From the NCBI GenBank assembly GCA_005888095.1, contig VBKF01000120.1, positions 1-40,011 of the forward strand: 40,011 bases of DNA, in the 5' to 3' direction. Source of the DNA: Deltaproteobacteria bacterium (GTDB lineage: Bacteria; Desulfobacterota; Binatia; DP-6). Position 1 is the first letter of the stretch, and every line of letters starts with the position of its first letter. The notes beneath the pieces are model-generated. The model saw nothing but the letters and a program-made list of their open reading frames with translations, did no database searches and had not been told where the DNA came from. Both the position numbers and the translations under genes were made by a program. Shown here in pieces: positions 29,690 to 38,700 of this stretch.

Positions 29690-32211
29690 TGCGGCGCCTC
29701 CTCGCGGCCCTGGCGCTCGTCGCGCTGGCGAACGGCTCGGCCGGCGCGCAGGGCATGTACCTGCTCGGCGCGGCCCGGGTGGACGTGACGCCGCCCGCCT
29801 TCGATGCGCCCGCCGATGCGGCCATGTTCCCGACGTGCCCCCAGGCCGTCTTCACCGGACCGCGCCTCTTCGCCCTCCAGGAGCCGTACATCGACCGGGA
29901 CGGCTCGGGCTTCTTCAACTACGAGAGCGACGAGTACTGCGACGCGAACCTGAACGGTCGCTACGACGGGCTCTACTCGGCGGGCGGCGTCGATCACCTG
30001 CTCGAGTGGGTGCACGACCCGATCGACGCCCGCGCCATCGCGATCGGCGACGGCACGCGGTGGGCCGTCATCGTGTCCGCCGAGTCGATCGGCCTGTTCG
30101 AGAACCAGACGAAGCGGATGCAGGCCGCCGTACGGGCGGCGCTGCCGGCCGGCACCGACGTGACTCTGGTCTTCAGCGCCGACCACAACGAGTCGTCGCC
30201 CGACTCGATCGGGCTCTTCGGCGCCCCCGACACGGGCGAGGGTGTCGGCGTCAACTCCGGCATCGACGACTACTACATGACGTTCCTCGTCGACCGCGCC
30301 GCGCAGGCGGCGCTCGAAGCCTTCCACAGCGCGGTGCCCGGGCGGCTCCGCGTCGCCGAGGCGCTGCCGCCGGCGGACCTCCCGACCCACCTGTCGCACA
30401 ACTTCCCGACCACCAACGACGACCGCTCGCCCGCGGCCATCAATCCGAAGCTGCGCATCCTCCAGGGCGTGACCGTATCCGGCGCGCCGATCTTCACGAT
30501 GCTCGGCCTCTCGGCCCACAACCAGCAGGTGGGCCACGCCGACGACAGCGAGGTGGCGACCGTCGGCAGCCGGACGCTCAGGGTGAACCGTGCCGTGTCG
30601 GGCGACTGGCCGGGCGCGTTCAACGCGTATCTCGACGGCCAGGGCGTAGGCATGCCGCTGTTCCTGGTGGGCGACAACGGCAGCATCGAGGACCCGGCGC
30701 AGCAGCCGGAGGTGCCGGACACGTTCCTCCAGGCGATGCGCACCGGCGTCGGCCTGGGCAACGCGGTGCTCGCCGCGCTGCCCCAGGCCGAGGACCTCGC
30801 CTTCGGCCCGATCGTCGGCGACCAGATCGACTTCTTCGTGCCCCTCGAGAACAACCTCTTCCGGGCTGCCGCAGCGGCCGGCGTCTTCGGCGACCGCCAG
30901 CTCTACACCGGTGGCCAGCCGACCGGACGGGTGGGCAACGACCTGCTCACCGGCGCGACCGTGATCGACATCGGCTCGGACCTCCAGCTCCTCGGGCACC
31001 CCTCCGAGTCGTTTCCGGCGCTCTCCGTGGGGAGCCCGTGGGGTATCGAGGAGGCGAGCTGCCCGGACCGGCCGAACCCCGAGGTGCCGACCTGGCACGC
31101 GCACGCGCGCCACCGATTCCAGGTCGGGCTGGCGAACGACCTGATCGGCTACATGATCCCGGCCTGGGGCTGGGCAACCGACCCCGGCGTCGCGCCGACG
31201 ACCTGCACGATCGACGAGAGCACGGGGAACGACCCCGCCGGGCACAAGCACAAGCTCGAGTCGGAGTCGGCCGGCTTCACGGCCGGGAACATCGTCGCCA
31301 ACAACCTGGCCGCGATGCTCGACGCGCGGCCCGATCCGAAGGCGCAGATCCGGCTCGGCCGCTTCGTCCTGCCCGACGGGACGCTCTCGCACCGCGCGGC
31401 GGGCGCCGTCGGCATCCGCCTGACACGCCGTCCGAGCACCGTCCTCCAGGCCTGCCGGGACACGTTCGTCGCGCTGCCCTCGGTCGCGACGCTCGGCGGC
31501 GTCGTCCCCGACGCGGTCGGCGGCTTCATGGACTTCGACGGCGCCCCGCAGGACGGGCCCGATCTCCTCACGCGCGGCATGTGGGCCGGGGCGAGCGCCG
31601 CGGCCCCCGCCACGCGCTACTACGTGAACGTCTACCCCGCGCTCACCGTCGACGCCGGCGGCGATGCCGACGGCGACCGCGTGTGCGACGACGTCGACGA
31701 CTGTCCGAACGACCCGAACCCGGACCAGGCCGACCTCGACGGCGACGGCCGGGGCGACGTCTGCGACGACGCCGACGCCGTGCTGCACGTGAGCCGCTTG
31801 CGCGTGGGGGCCGACGCGAGCGGCGACGGGCCGAGCGGGCGGATCGGCGTGCGCGGCGACTTCCCGACGGCGCCCCCGCGCGACACCTTCACGGCGGCGG
31901 AAGGCCTTGCCGTGCGGGTCACGGACGGGCGCGGGCTCGACCGTCGCTTCACGTGGTCGGCCGCCGAGTGCCGCACCGCCGCGGCGGGCCGCGTGCGCTG
32001 CCAGAGCGCGGACCGGACGGTCAAGGGGGCGTTCATGCCGGCGCGCTCCGGCGCCTACCGCTTCACGTTCCTCGCGCGCCGCCTCGCCCTCGCCGGCCCC
32101 TTCGGCCCGCCCGCCGGCGTCACTGTGACCGACGCACGGGTGATCGACCGCGCGGGCACGATCGCCGCCTGCACGACCGCCGCCGCCGGCATGACCTGCC
32201 GGCAACCGTAG
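29689..32211 (+). CDS. Neutral/alkaline ceramidase-like secreted amidase with calcium repeats (C)
   Basis: This is an 840-residue exported protein (signal peptide 1-20). The N-terminal domain resembles the neutral, non-lysosomal ceramidase family: GAARVDVTPP near residue 27, an AIAIGDGTRWAVIVSAESIGL strand, SADHNESSPDSIG around H166 in place of the usual THTHSGPG, and SAHNQQVGH with H277 and H283. These His residues are candidate zinc ligands. The family cleaves the acyl-amide bond of ceramide, and some members act on other N-acyl lipids. The second His of the THTH motif is Glu here, so specificity may differ. Residues about 655-690 form a thrombospondin type-3 calcium repeat (DADGDRVCDDVDDCPNDPNP). 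The final 140 residues resemble the C-terminal domains of A and A'. It is the centre gene of the operon, overlapping B by TGATG. Confidence 0.78.
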   Translation: MRRLLAALALVALANGSAGAQGMYLLGAARVDVTPPAFDAPADAAMFPTCPQAVFTGPRLFALQEPYIDRDGSGFFNYESDEYCDANLNGRYDGLYSAGGVDHLLEWVHDPIDARAIAIGDGTRWAVIVSAESIGLFENQTKRMQAAVRAALPAGTDVTLVFSADHNESSPDSIGLFGAPDTGEGVGVNSGIDDYYMTFLVDRAAQAALEAFHSAVPGRLRVAEALPPADLPTHLSHNFPTTNDDRSPAAINPKLRILQGVTVSGAPIFTMLGLSAHNQQVGHADDSEVATVGSRTLRVNRAVSGDWPGAFNAYLDGQGVGMPLFLVGDNGSIEDPAQQPEVPDTFLQAMRTGVGLGNAVLAALPQAEDLAFGPIVGDQIDFFVPLENNLFRAAAAAGVFGDRQLYTGGQPTGRVGNDLLTGATVIDIGSDLQLLGHPSESFPALSVGSPWGIEEASCPDRPNPEVPTWHAHARHRFQVGLANDLIGYMIPAWGWATDPGVAPTTCTIDESTGNDPAGHKHKLESESAGFTAGNIVANNLAAMLDARPDPKAQIRLGRFVLPDGTLSHRAAGAVGIRLTRRPSTVLQACRDTFVALPSVATLGGVVPDAVGGFMDFDGAPQDGPDLLTRGMWAGASAAAPATRYYVNVYPALTVDAGGDADGDRVCDDVDDCPNDPNPDQADLDGDGRGDVCDDADAVLHVSRLRVGADASGDGPSGRIGVRGDFPTAPPRDTFTAAEGLAVRVTDGRGLDRRFTWSAAECRTAAAGRVRCQSADRTVKGAFMPARSGAYRFTFLARRLALAGPFGPPAGVTVTDARVIDRAGTIAACTTAAAGMTCRQP

Positions 32212-32224
32212 AGGAGAACCACAG

Positions 32225-35200
32225 ATGCCACGCGCGCTCGCCGCTCTCGTCCTGCTCCTCACGGCCGCGCTCCCCGCCGCCGCCCAGTCGAACCCGGGTC
32301 ACTACCAGGGGTTCGGCGATGCGCGTGGCTTCCTGAACATCGTGCCGCCCGGCCAGGACGGCGTCCTGAACGGCCCCGAGGCCCTGCAGGCACAGGGCGG
32401 CCAGTACCCGCCGCACGTGAAGGACCAGCTCGACATGTACGGCAACCTGGTCTTCAACGTGCCCGGGCTGACCGTGGAGCGCCTCCTCGAGTTCTACAAG
32501 GACGCCTCGTTCGGCGTCCGCGACGACGACATCGATCGGGTCTACTCGCCGACGTCGAACGTGACCGTCATCCGCGACCAGAGCTTCGGTGTCCCGCACA
32601 TCTTCGGCGACACGCGCTACGCGACCATGTTCGCCGAGGGCTACACCGGCGCCGAGGACCGCCTCTTCCTGATGGACGTGCTCCGCCACCTCGGCCGGGC
32701 CCGCCTCTCCGAGTTCCTCGGCGCCTCGCCGTCGAACGTGGCGATGGACCGGGCCCAGCTCGCGATCGCGCCCTACAAGGAGTCGGACCTGACCGCCCAG
32801 CTCGACGCCATCCGGAACTCGGGTGCGGAGGGCATGAGCGGTTACATGGACCTCCTCGCCTACACCGACGGCGTCAACCAGTACATCAACGAGGCGAACA
32901 CCGACCCGTCGAAGATGCCCGCCGAGTACCCCGCGCTCCAGCAGACGCCGGCGCCGTGGAAGCCCGAGGACGCGGTCGCGATCGCCTCGCTCGTGGGCGG
33001 CATCTTCGGCAAGGGCGGCGGCGGCGAGCTCACCAACTTCTGCGGGCTGAAGGCGATGACCGCCGCGCTCGGCAGCGCCGCGGCGGCGCGCGCCGTGTTC
33101 GACGACCTCCACTTCGCCAACGATGCCGAGGCACCGACCACGTCGCACAACCCGGCGCCCTACATGACGGACCTCGGCCCGGTGAACCCGGCCGCCAACC
33201 CCGACATCGACTGCTCGAGCCTCCAGCCGATCGACCCGGGCGGACCGCCGCTCCAGCAGCTGCTCGACGCGATCAGCGGCGCCGCGCCGCCGCTGCCGGT
33301 GCCGAGCGCGATGAGCAACGCGCTCCTTGTCTCGGCGGCGCACACGAAGACGGGCCGGCCGATCGCGGTCTTCGGTCCGCAGACCGGCTACTTCATGCCC
33401 CAGCTGCTGGTCGAGAAGGACGTGCACGGGCCCGACATCGACGCGCGCGGCGTCGCGTTCGCCGGGACCGACCTCATCGTCCAGCTCGGCCGTGGCCGGA
33501 ACTACGCCTTCTCGGCCACCTCGGCCGGCGGCGACAACATCGACCAGTGGGTGCTGAAGCTCTGCGAGCCCGGCGGCGGCCCGCCCACGATCAACTCCAT
33601 GGGCTATCTCCACAACGGCAGCTGCGTATCGATCGAGGCCTTCGACCAGACCATGGTCGCCAAGCCGAGCGCCGGCGGGCCGCCCGGCGTCGGGGAGTCG
33701 GGGACGCAGTGCAGCAACAACCTCGACGACGAGGGCGACGGGTTCGTCAACGACGGCTGCCCGGCGGTCGGCCCACCGGAAGCTGGGCCGCAGTGCCTCA
33801 ACAACATCGACGACGACGGCGACGGGGCGGTCAACGACGGCTGCCCGCCCATCGCCGGCCCCGACGTCGTGCTCGTGTTCCACGTGCAGCGCAGCCACGA
33901 CTACGGGCCGCTGGTCGCGCGCGGCAAGCTCATGGACGGCACGCCGATCGCGATCGCCTCGCTGCGCTCCACCTACATGCACGAGCTCGACTCGGCGCGC
34001 GGCTTCTTCCGCGTCAACAACCCGAACTTCATGACCGACGGCTACAACTCCTTCCGCCAGGCGATGGGGACGGGCGTCGACTACACGTTCAACTGGTTCT
34101 ACGTCGACGGCAAGGACATCGGCTACCAGCACTCGTGCAAGTGCCCGCAGCGCGCGCCGGGGGTCGATCCCTACCTGCCGGTCTGGGGCACCGGGGAGTG
34201 GGACTGGCAGGGCTTCATCCCGCTCTCGGCCCAGCCGAACGACCTGAACCCGCCGGCCGGCTTCCTCACCTCGTGGAACAACAAGCAGGCGCCGCAGTTC
34301 AGGTCGAACGACCGCCAGTTCTCGTACGGGCCCGTGTTCCGGAGCCAGATGCTCGACGTCCGCATCCGGGCCGCGATCACGGCCGGGCCGATCGACCGCG
34401 CCGACCTGGTCGACGCCATGGGCGACGCCGGCACGGTGGACCTCCGCGGCCAGGAGGACCTGCCGCTCCTCCTCCAGGTCCTCGGGCCGACGGCGCCGGC
34501 GGGCAGCGATCCGCGCTCGCAGGACATGCGCGACCGGCTCGCGACGTGGGTGACGACCCAGACCCACCGCCGCGACCGCGACCACGACGGCGCCTACGAC
34601 GACCCGCAGCCGCCGGCGATCATCGACGCCTGGTGGCCGCGGCTGGCGCACGCGATGTTCGACTCGGCGTCGGGCGCGGCGATCGACAACCTCGGGCTCG
34701 AGCTCGACGACGGCAACCGCCGCAACCACATCGGCTCGGCGTTCGACGACGCCTTCTACAGCCACCCGAACAAGGACCTTCGTCAGGTCCTCGGGCTCCC
34801 GGTGATGGATCCGTTCTCCCAGACCTACTGCGGGAACGGCGTCCTCGCCGCCTGCCGCGCGGCGCTCTGGCACGCGATGGACCAGGCGGCGGCCGACCTC
34901 GAGGCGGAGTTCGGCGACCCGAACGTCGCCAGCTGGAAGCGCGTCCCGGCCGACGAGGAGATCCAGCATTCGGCCGTCGGCGTCACCAGTGTGCCGCCCA
35001 TCGACTGGATCAACCGGCCGACGTTCCAGCAGGTGGTTCAGATGCCCGCCGTCGACCACTTCAAGTGCTACAAGGCGGTCGGGACGGGCGGCTTCGCGAG
35101 ACACCTGGTCACGCTCGTCGACCAGTTCGGCACGAGCCTCTCGGTGGTCGTCAAGCCCGACACCCTCTGCAACGCCGTCGACAAGAACGGCGAAGGCATC

Positions 35201-35686
35201 GGCGACCCGACGGCACACCTCGAGTGCTACGTGATCTCCCAGGCCGGCGGCGCACCTCGCCGGCCGGCCGTCATCAGCAACCAGTTCGGCAGCGAGACGT
35301 CGTTCGTCGGGTCACCGCGGCGGCTCTGCGTGCCCTCGGAGCGGAACGGGGTGGCCTCGTCGCTCAACCTCGATCACTACAAGTGCTACCGCGAGGGGCG
35401 GGCGACGCCGCCCTTCCTGCGCCGGGCGGTCACCCTCGTCGACGACTACGAGTCGAAAGCGACCCTCGTGCTCCGCCCCGATTCGCTCTGCGCGCCGGTC
35501 GACAAGGACGGCGGGGGCGTCAAGGACCCGACCACGCATCTGGAGTGCTATCGCATCAAGCAGCTCGGCGGGCAGCCGAAGTTCGCGCCGCGGGCGGCGA
35601 CGACGACCAACCAGTTCGGCACCGAGAGCCTGAGCGTGCGTGCGCCGCGAACGCTCTGCGTGCCGTCCACGAAGACGCTGCCCTAG
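32225..35686 (+). CDS. Large penicillin-acylase-type Ntn hydrolase with MopE-like insert and Cys modules (B')
   Basis: The 1153-residue exported protein (signal peptide 1-20, ending PAAAQ) has an N-terminal extension and then a penicillin-acylase fold. Matches include GVPHIFGDTRYATMFAEGY, the nucleophile candidate S364 (AMSNALLVS), FGPQTGYFMP and TSWNNKQ. Two MopE-like calcium motifs (CSNNLDDEGDGFVNDGCP at 496 and a copy at 524) are inserted within the beta-subunit region. After the catalytic part come two Cys modules of about 106 residues (from D944 and D1050), each opening DH[FY]KCY and carrying LC-x-PV/AV and HLECY motifs; these recur in Binatia-type proteins, function unknown. AGGAG lies 8 nt before ATG 32225, 13 nt after gene C. 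It is a distant paralogue of B, not a close duplicate. Confidence 0.88.
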   Translation: MPRALAALVLLLTAALPAAAQSNPGHYQGFGDARGFLNIVPPGQDGVLNGPEALQAQGGQYPPHVKDQLDMYGNLVFNVPGLTVERLLEFYKDASFGVRDDDIDRVYSPTSNVTVIRDQSFGVPHIFGDTRYATMFAEGYTGAEDRLFLMDVLRHLGRARLSEFLGASPSNVAMDRAQLAIAPYKESDLTAQLDAIRNSGAEGMSGYMDLLAYTDGVNQYINEANTDPSKMPAEYPALQQTPAPWKPEDAVAIASLVGGIFGKGGGGELTNFCGLKAMTAALGSAAAARAVFDDLHFANDAEAPTTSHNPAPYMTDLGPVNPAANPDIDCSSLQPIDPGGPPLQQLLDAISGAAPPLPVPSAMSNALLVSAAHTKTGRPIAVFGPQTGYFMPQLLVEKDVHGPDIDARGVAFAGTDLIVQLGRGRNYAFSATSAGGDNIDQWVLKLCEPGGGPPTINSMGYLHNGSCVSIEAFDQTMVAKPSAGGPPGVGESGTQCSNNLDDEGDGFVNDGCPAVGPPEAGPQCLNNIDDDGDGAVNDGCPPIAGPDVVLVFHVQRSHDYGPLVARGKLMDGTPIAIASLRSTYMHELDSARGFFRVNNPNFMTDGYNSFRQAMGTGVDYTFNWFYVDGKDIGYQHSCKCPQRAPGVDPYLPVWGTGEWDWQGFIPLSAQPNDLNPPAGFLTSWNNKQAPQFRSNDRQFSYGPVFRSQMLDVRIRAAITAGPIDRADLVDAMGDAGTVDLRGQEDLPLLLQVLGPTAPAGSDPRSQDMRDRLATWVTTQTHRRDRDHDGAYDDPQPPAIIDAWWPRLAHAMFDSASGAAIDNLGLELDDGNRRNHIGSAFDDAFYSHPNKDLRQVLGLPVMDPFSQTYCGNGVLAACRAALWHAMDQAAADLEAEFGDPNVASWKRVPADEEIQHSAVGVTSVPPIDWINRPTFQQVVQMPAVDHFKCYKAVGTGGFARHLVTLVDQFGTSLSVVVKPDTLCNAVDKNGEGIGDPTAHLECYVISQAGGAPRRPAVISNQFGSETSFVGSPRRLCVPSERNGVASSLNLDHYKCYREGRATPPFLRRAVTLVDDYESKATLVLRPDSLCAPVDKDGGGVKDPTTHLECYRIKQLGGQPKFAPRAATTTNQFGTESLSVRAPRTLCVPSTKTLP

Positions 35687-35701
35687 CGCGAGGAGGAGCC
35701 G

Positions 35702-38700
35702 ATGCATCGCGGGATTGCCGCTGTTCTTCTCCCGGTCGCGCTCGGGGCCGCTGCCCTGCTCGGCGTCGCCCAGACGCGCACCTTCCCCGGGCCACCGACC
35801 GACACGAACCCGCGCGCCAACACGCCGAACGACCCCGACTTCGACAAGGCGGAGCCCGACGACGAGGACGGCGACTTCGTGCCGGGCACGAGCGTCTTCG
35901 AGGAGGACAACCGCCTCTTCGGCTTCGCCCCCGCCTCGACCAGCATGACGGCCCGCTACCTCGACCCGGCGAACCCGCGCTTCGGCCAGGGCCAGATCTC
36001 GGGCGTGTCGGCCGACCTCGCCTGGAAGCTGTCGATCGGCGACCAGGGCGTCGGGGTCGCCATCTGCGACACGGGGATCCGCTGGGACCGGGAGGAGCTC
36101 CGCCGCCGCGTCCGGCTCAACCCCGGCGAGCTGCCCGTGCCGTGCGGCGTCACGGCGGGCCAGAAGGGGAGGCCGCTCGCCGAGTACGACTGCGACGGCG
36201 ACGGCATCTTCACGCCCGACGACTACGCCGGCATCGTGCTGCCCAACGAGGGCGCCCACGGCAACCCGGCCAGGCTCGACGGCGAGGACGTGCTCGTCCA
36301 CTTCTCCGACGGCGTCGACGACGATGGCAACGGCTTCGTCGACGACATCGCCGGCTGGGACTTCTTCGACGACGACAACAACCCGTTCGACGCGAGCTCC
36401 TACAGCTCGGCCGGAAACCACGGCAGCGGCCGGGCGTCGGACGCCGTGGCCGAGGCGAACAACCGGCTCTCCTCGCTCGGTCTCTGTCCGCGCTGCCGGG
36501 TGGCCCCGATCCGCATCTGGGACACCTTCGTCGCCGACACCAACAACTTCGCCCTCTGCATGCTCTACGCCGCCGACAACGGCATCGACGTGATCGAGGC
36601 AGCGATCGGAGGGCTCACGACCACCGAGTTCGCCCAGGCGGCGACGCAGTACGCCTACGAGCACGGCGTCGCGCTGATGGAGGTCTCCTCGGACCTGAAC
36701 ACCGCCGACCACAACAACCCGACGAACTTCAACAACACGATCTTCGTGAAGGGCGTGGTGGCCGATGTCGAGGGTCTCGGCCAGGGCGGCAACGAGTTCT
36801 TCCCGCCGGTCCCGTTCCTCGCCGCGCAGGCGCCGGTCGGCACGTGGCTGCGGGACTCGAACCTCACGCAGTACGGCGGGCACGCGCACATCGACATGAA
36901 GGGGGACACCGGGTCGGTCTGCACCGGGCAGGCCGCCGGGGCCGCGGGCCTCCTCATGTCCTACGCAAAGCAGCGCGGCGCACCGCTCACCTCGAACGAG
37001 GTGAAGCAGATCCTCACGCTCACCGCCGACGACGTCCTGCCCGGCGACACGGGCGGCACGGGTGCTCCCGACCCGTCGCAGGCGGGCTGGGACCAGCACT
37101 ATGGCTACGGCCGCGTGAACCTCCGGGCGGCGCTCCAGCGCCTCGGCGTGCCCGCGCTCGGCATCGCCGCCAAGATCCCGCCCGAGGCGACGCTCGAGCG
37201 CCCGGCGTGGTTCCAGGTGCTCGATCCGGACCAGTCGCCGACGGTGCCGATCGTCGGCACGGCGTCGGCCGACCGCGGCGCCGGCACCGCGCTCACGTGG
37301 ACGCTCGAGTTCGGCATCGGCATCGAGCCCACGACCTTCACGCCCTTCGCCAGCGGCTCGAGCGCGAGCCGGGTCGGCTTCGACACGAGCGCGACGCCGC
37401 CGCGGCGGCCGGGAGCCATGCTCGGCACGCTGAACCTCGCGGCCGTGATGGCCGCCTTCCCGCCGGCCACGGACTTCTCCGCACCGCCCTCGGGCGTCGT
37501 CGTGCAGGGTCAGGCGAACGTGCCCTCGAACCAGTTCGCCTTCACAATCCGCCTGCGGGTGACCGACGGCGACGACCCGACCAACGTCGGCGAGGACCGC
37601 AAGGTCTTCTTCGTGCACCACGACCCGACTCTGCACCCCGGCTGGCCGATCGCGATCGACGCCAACGGCGACGGCCGCACCGACGGCGGCGGCGAGGCGC
37701 CGCCGCAGATGGCCGACCTCGACGGCGACAACCGGATGGAGATCGTGTTCGCGACCGCCGCGGGTCGAATCTACGCGTACCGGGAGGACGGCTCGCTGCT
37801 CGTGGGCTTCCCGGTCTCGACCAACACGGCGCGCAACGTGGCGAGCCACCTGGGCGCCCCGGTGTTCGCCAGCGGCGCCATCGCGCCCCCGTCGCCGACC
37901 ACCAGCGCCCGGCCGGCGATCGCCGACCTCGACCACGACGGCTACCCCGAGATCGTCTACGCGAACCTCGAGGGCGACGTGTACGTCTTCCGTCACGACG
38001 GGACCGCGTTCCCCGGCTTCCCGGTGCGCATCGACCCGCCGTCCTCGGCGCCGGCGGTGCGGACCAACAGCAACCACCTGAAGACCGGTATCTTCGGCTC
38101 GCCGGTGCTCGCCGACCTCGACGGCGACGGCTTCCTCGATATAGTCGTGGCGGCGCTCGACCAGCACCTCTACGCCTGGAGTCGCTCCGGGAGCCTGCTG
38201 CCCGGCTTCCCGGTGCTCCTGCAGGATGCGCACCCCGGCGGCAGCCAGACGCCGGCGGGGGCTGAGAGCATTAACACGCCCGTGGTCGCCGACCTCGACG
38301 GCGACGGCCATCCGGAGATCCTGATCGAGACCAACGAGGTGTACGACGCGACCGGTGACGCGAGCCAGTTCTTCCCGAGCGACCAGGGGACGCCCACGTC
38401 CGTGCCGGGCCTCAACACGGGCACGGTGCTGGCGGCGGCGTTCGCGCAGGCGGGCGGCTCGGGCCGCGTCTACGCCGTGCACCACGACGGCACGCAGCAT
38501 GCCGGAGGACCGTTCGTCGCCGGCTGGCCGCTCAAGCTCGACGGGCTCGCGATCGACGTGCTGCCGCTGATCGGCCCCGGGCACAACCTGGCCGTCGGCG
38601 ACCTCGACCCCTCCCCGGGCCTCGAGGTGGCGGCCGCCCTCACCACCTCGAACCTGGCAGTCTTCCGCCCCGACGGCAGCCGCGTCCGCGACATGGACCC

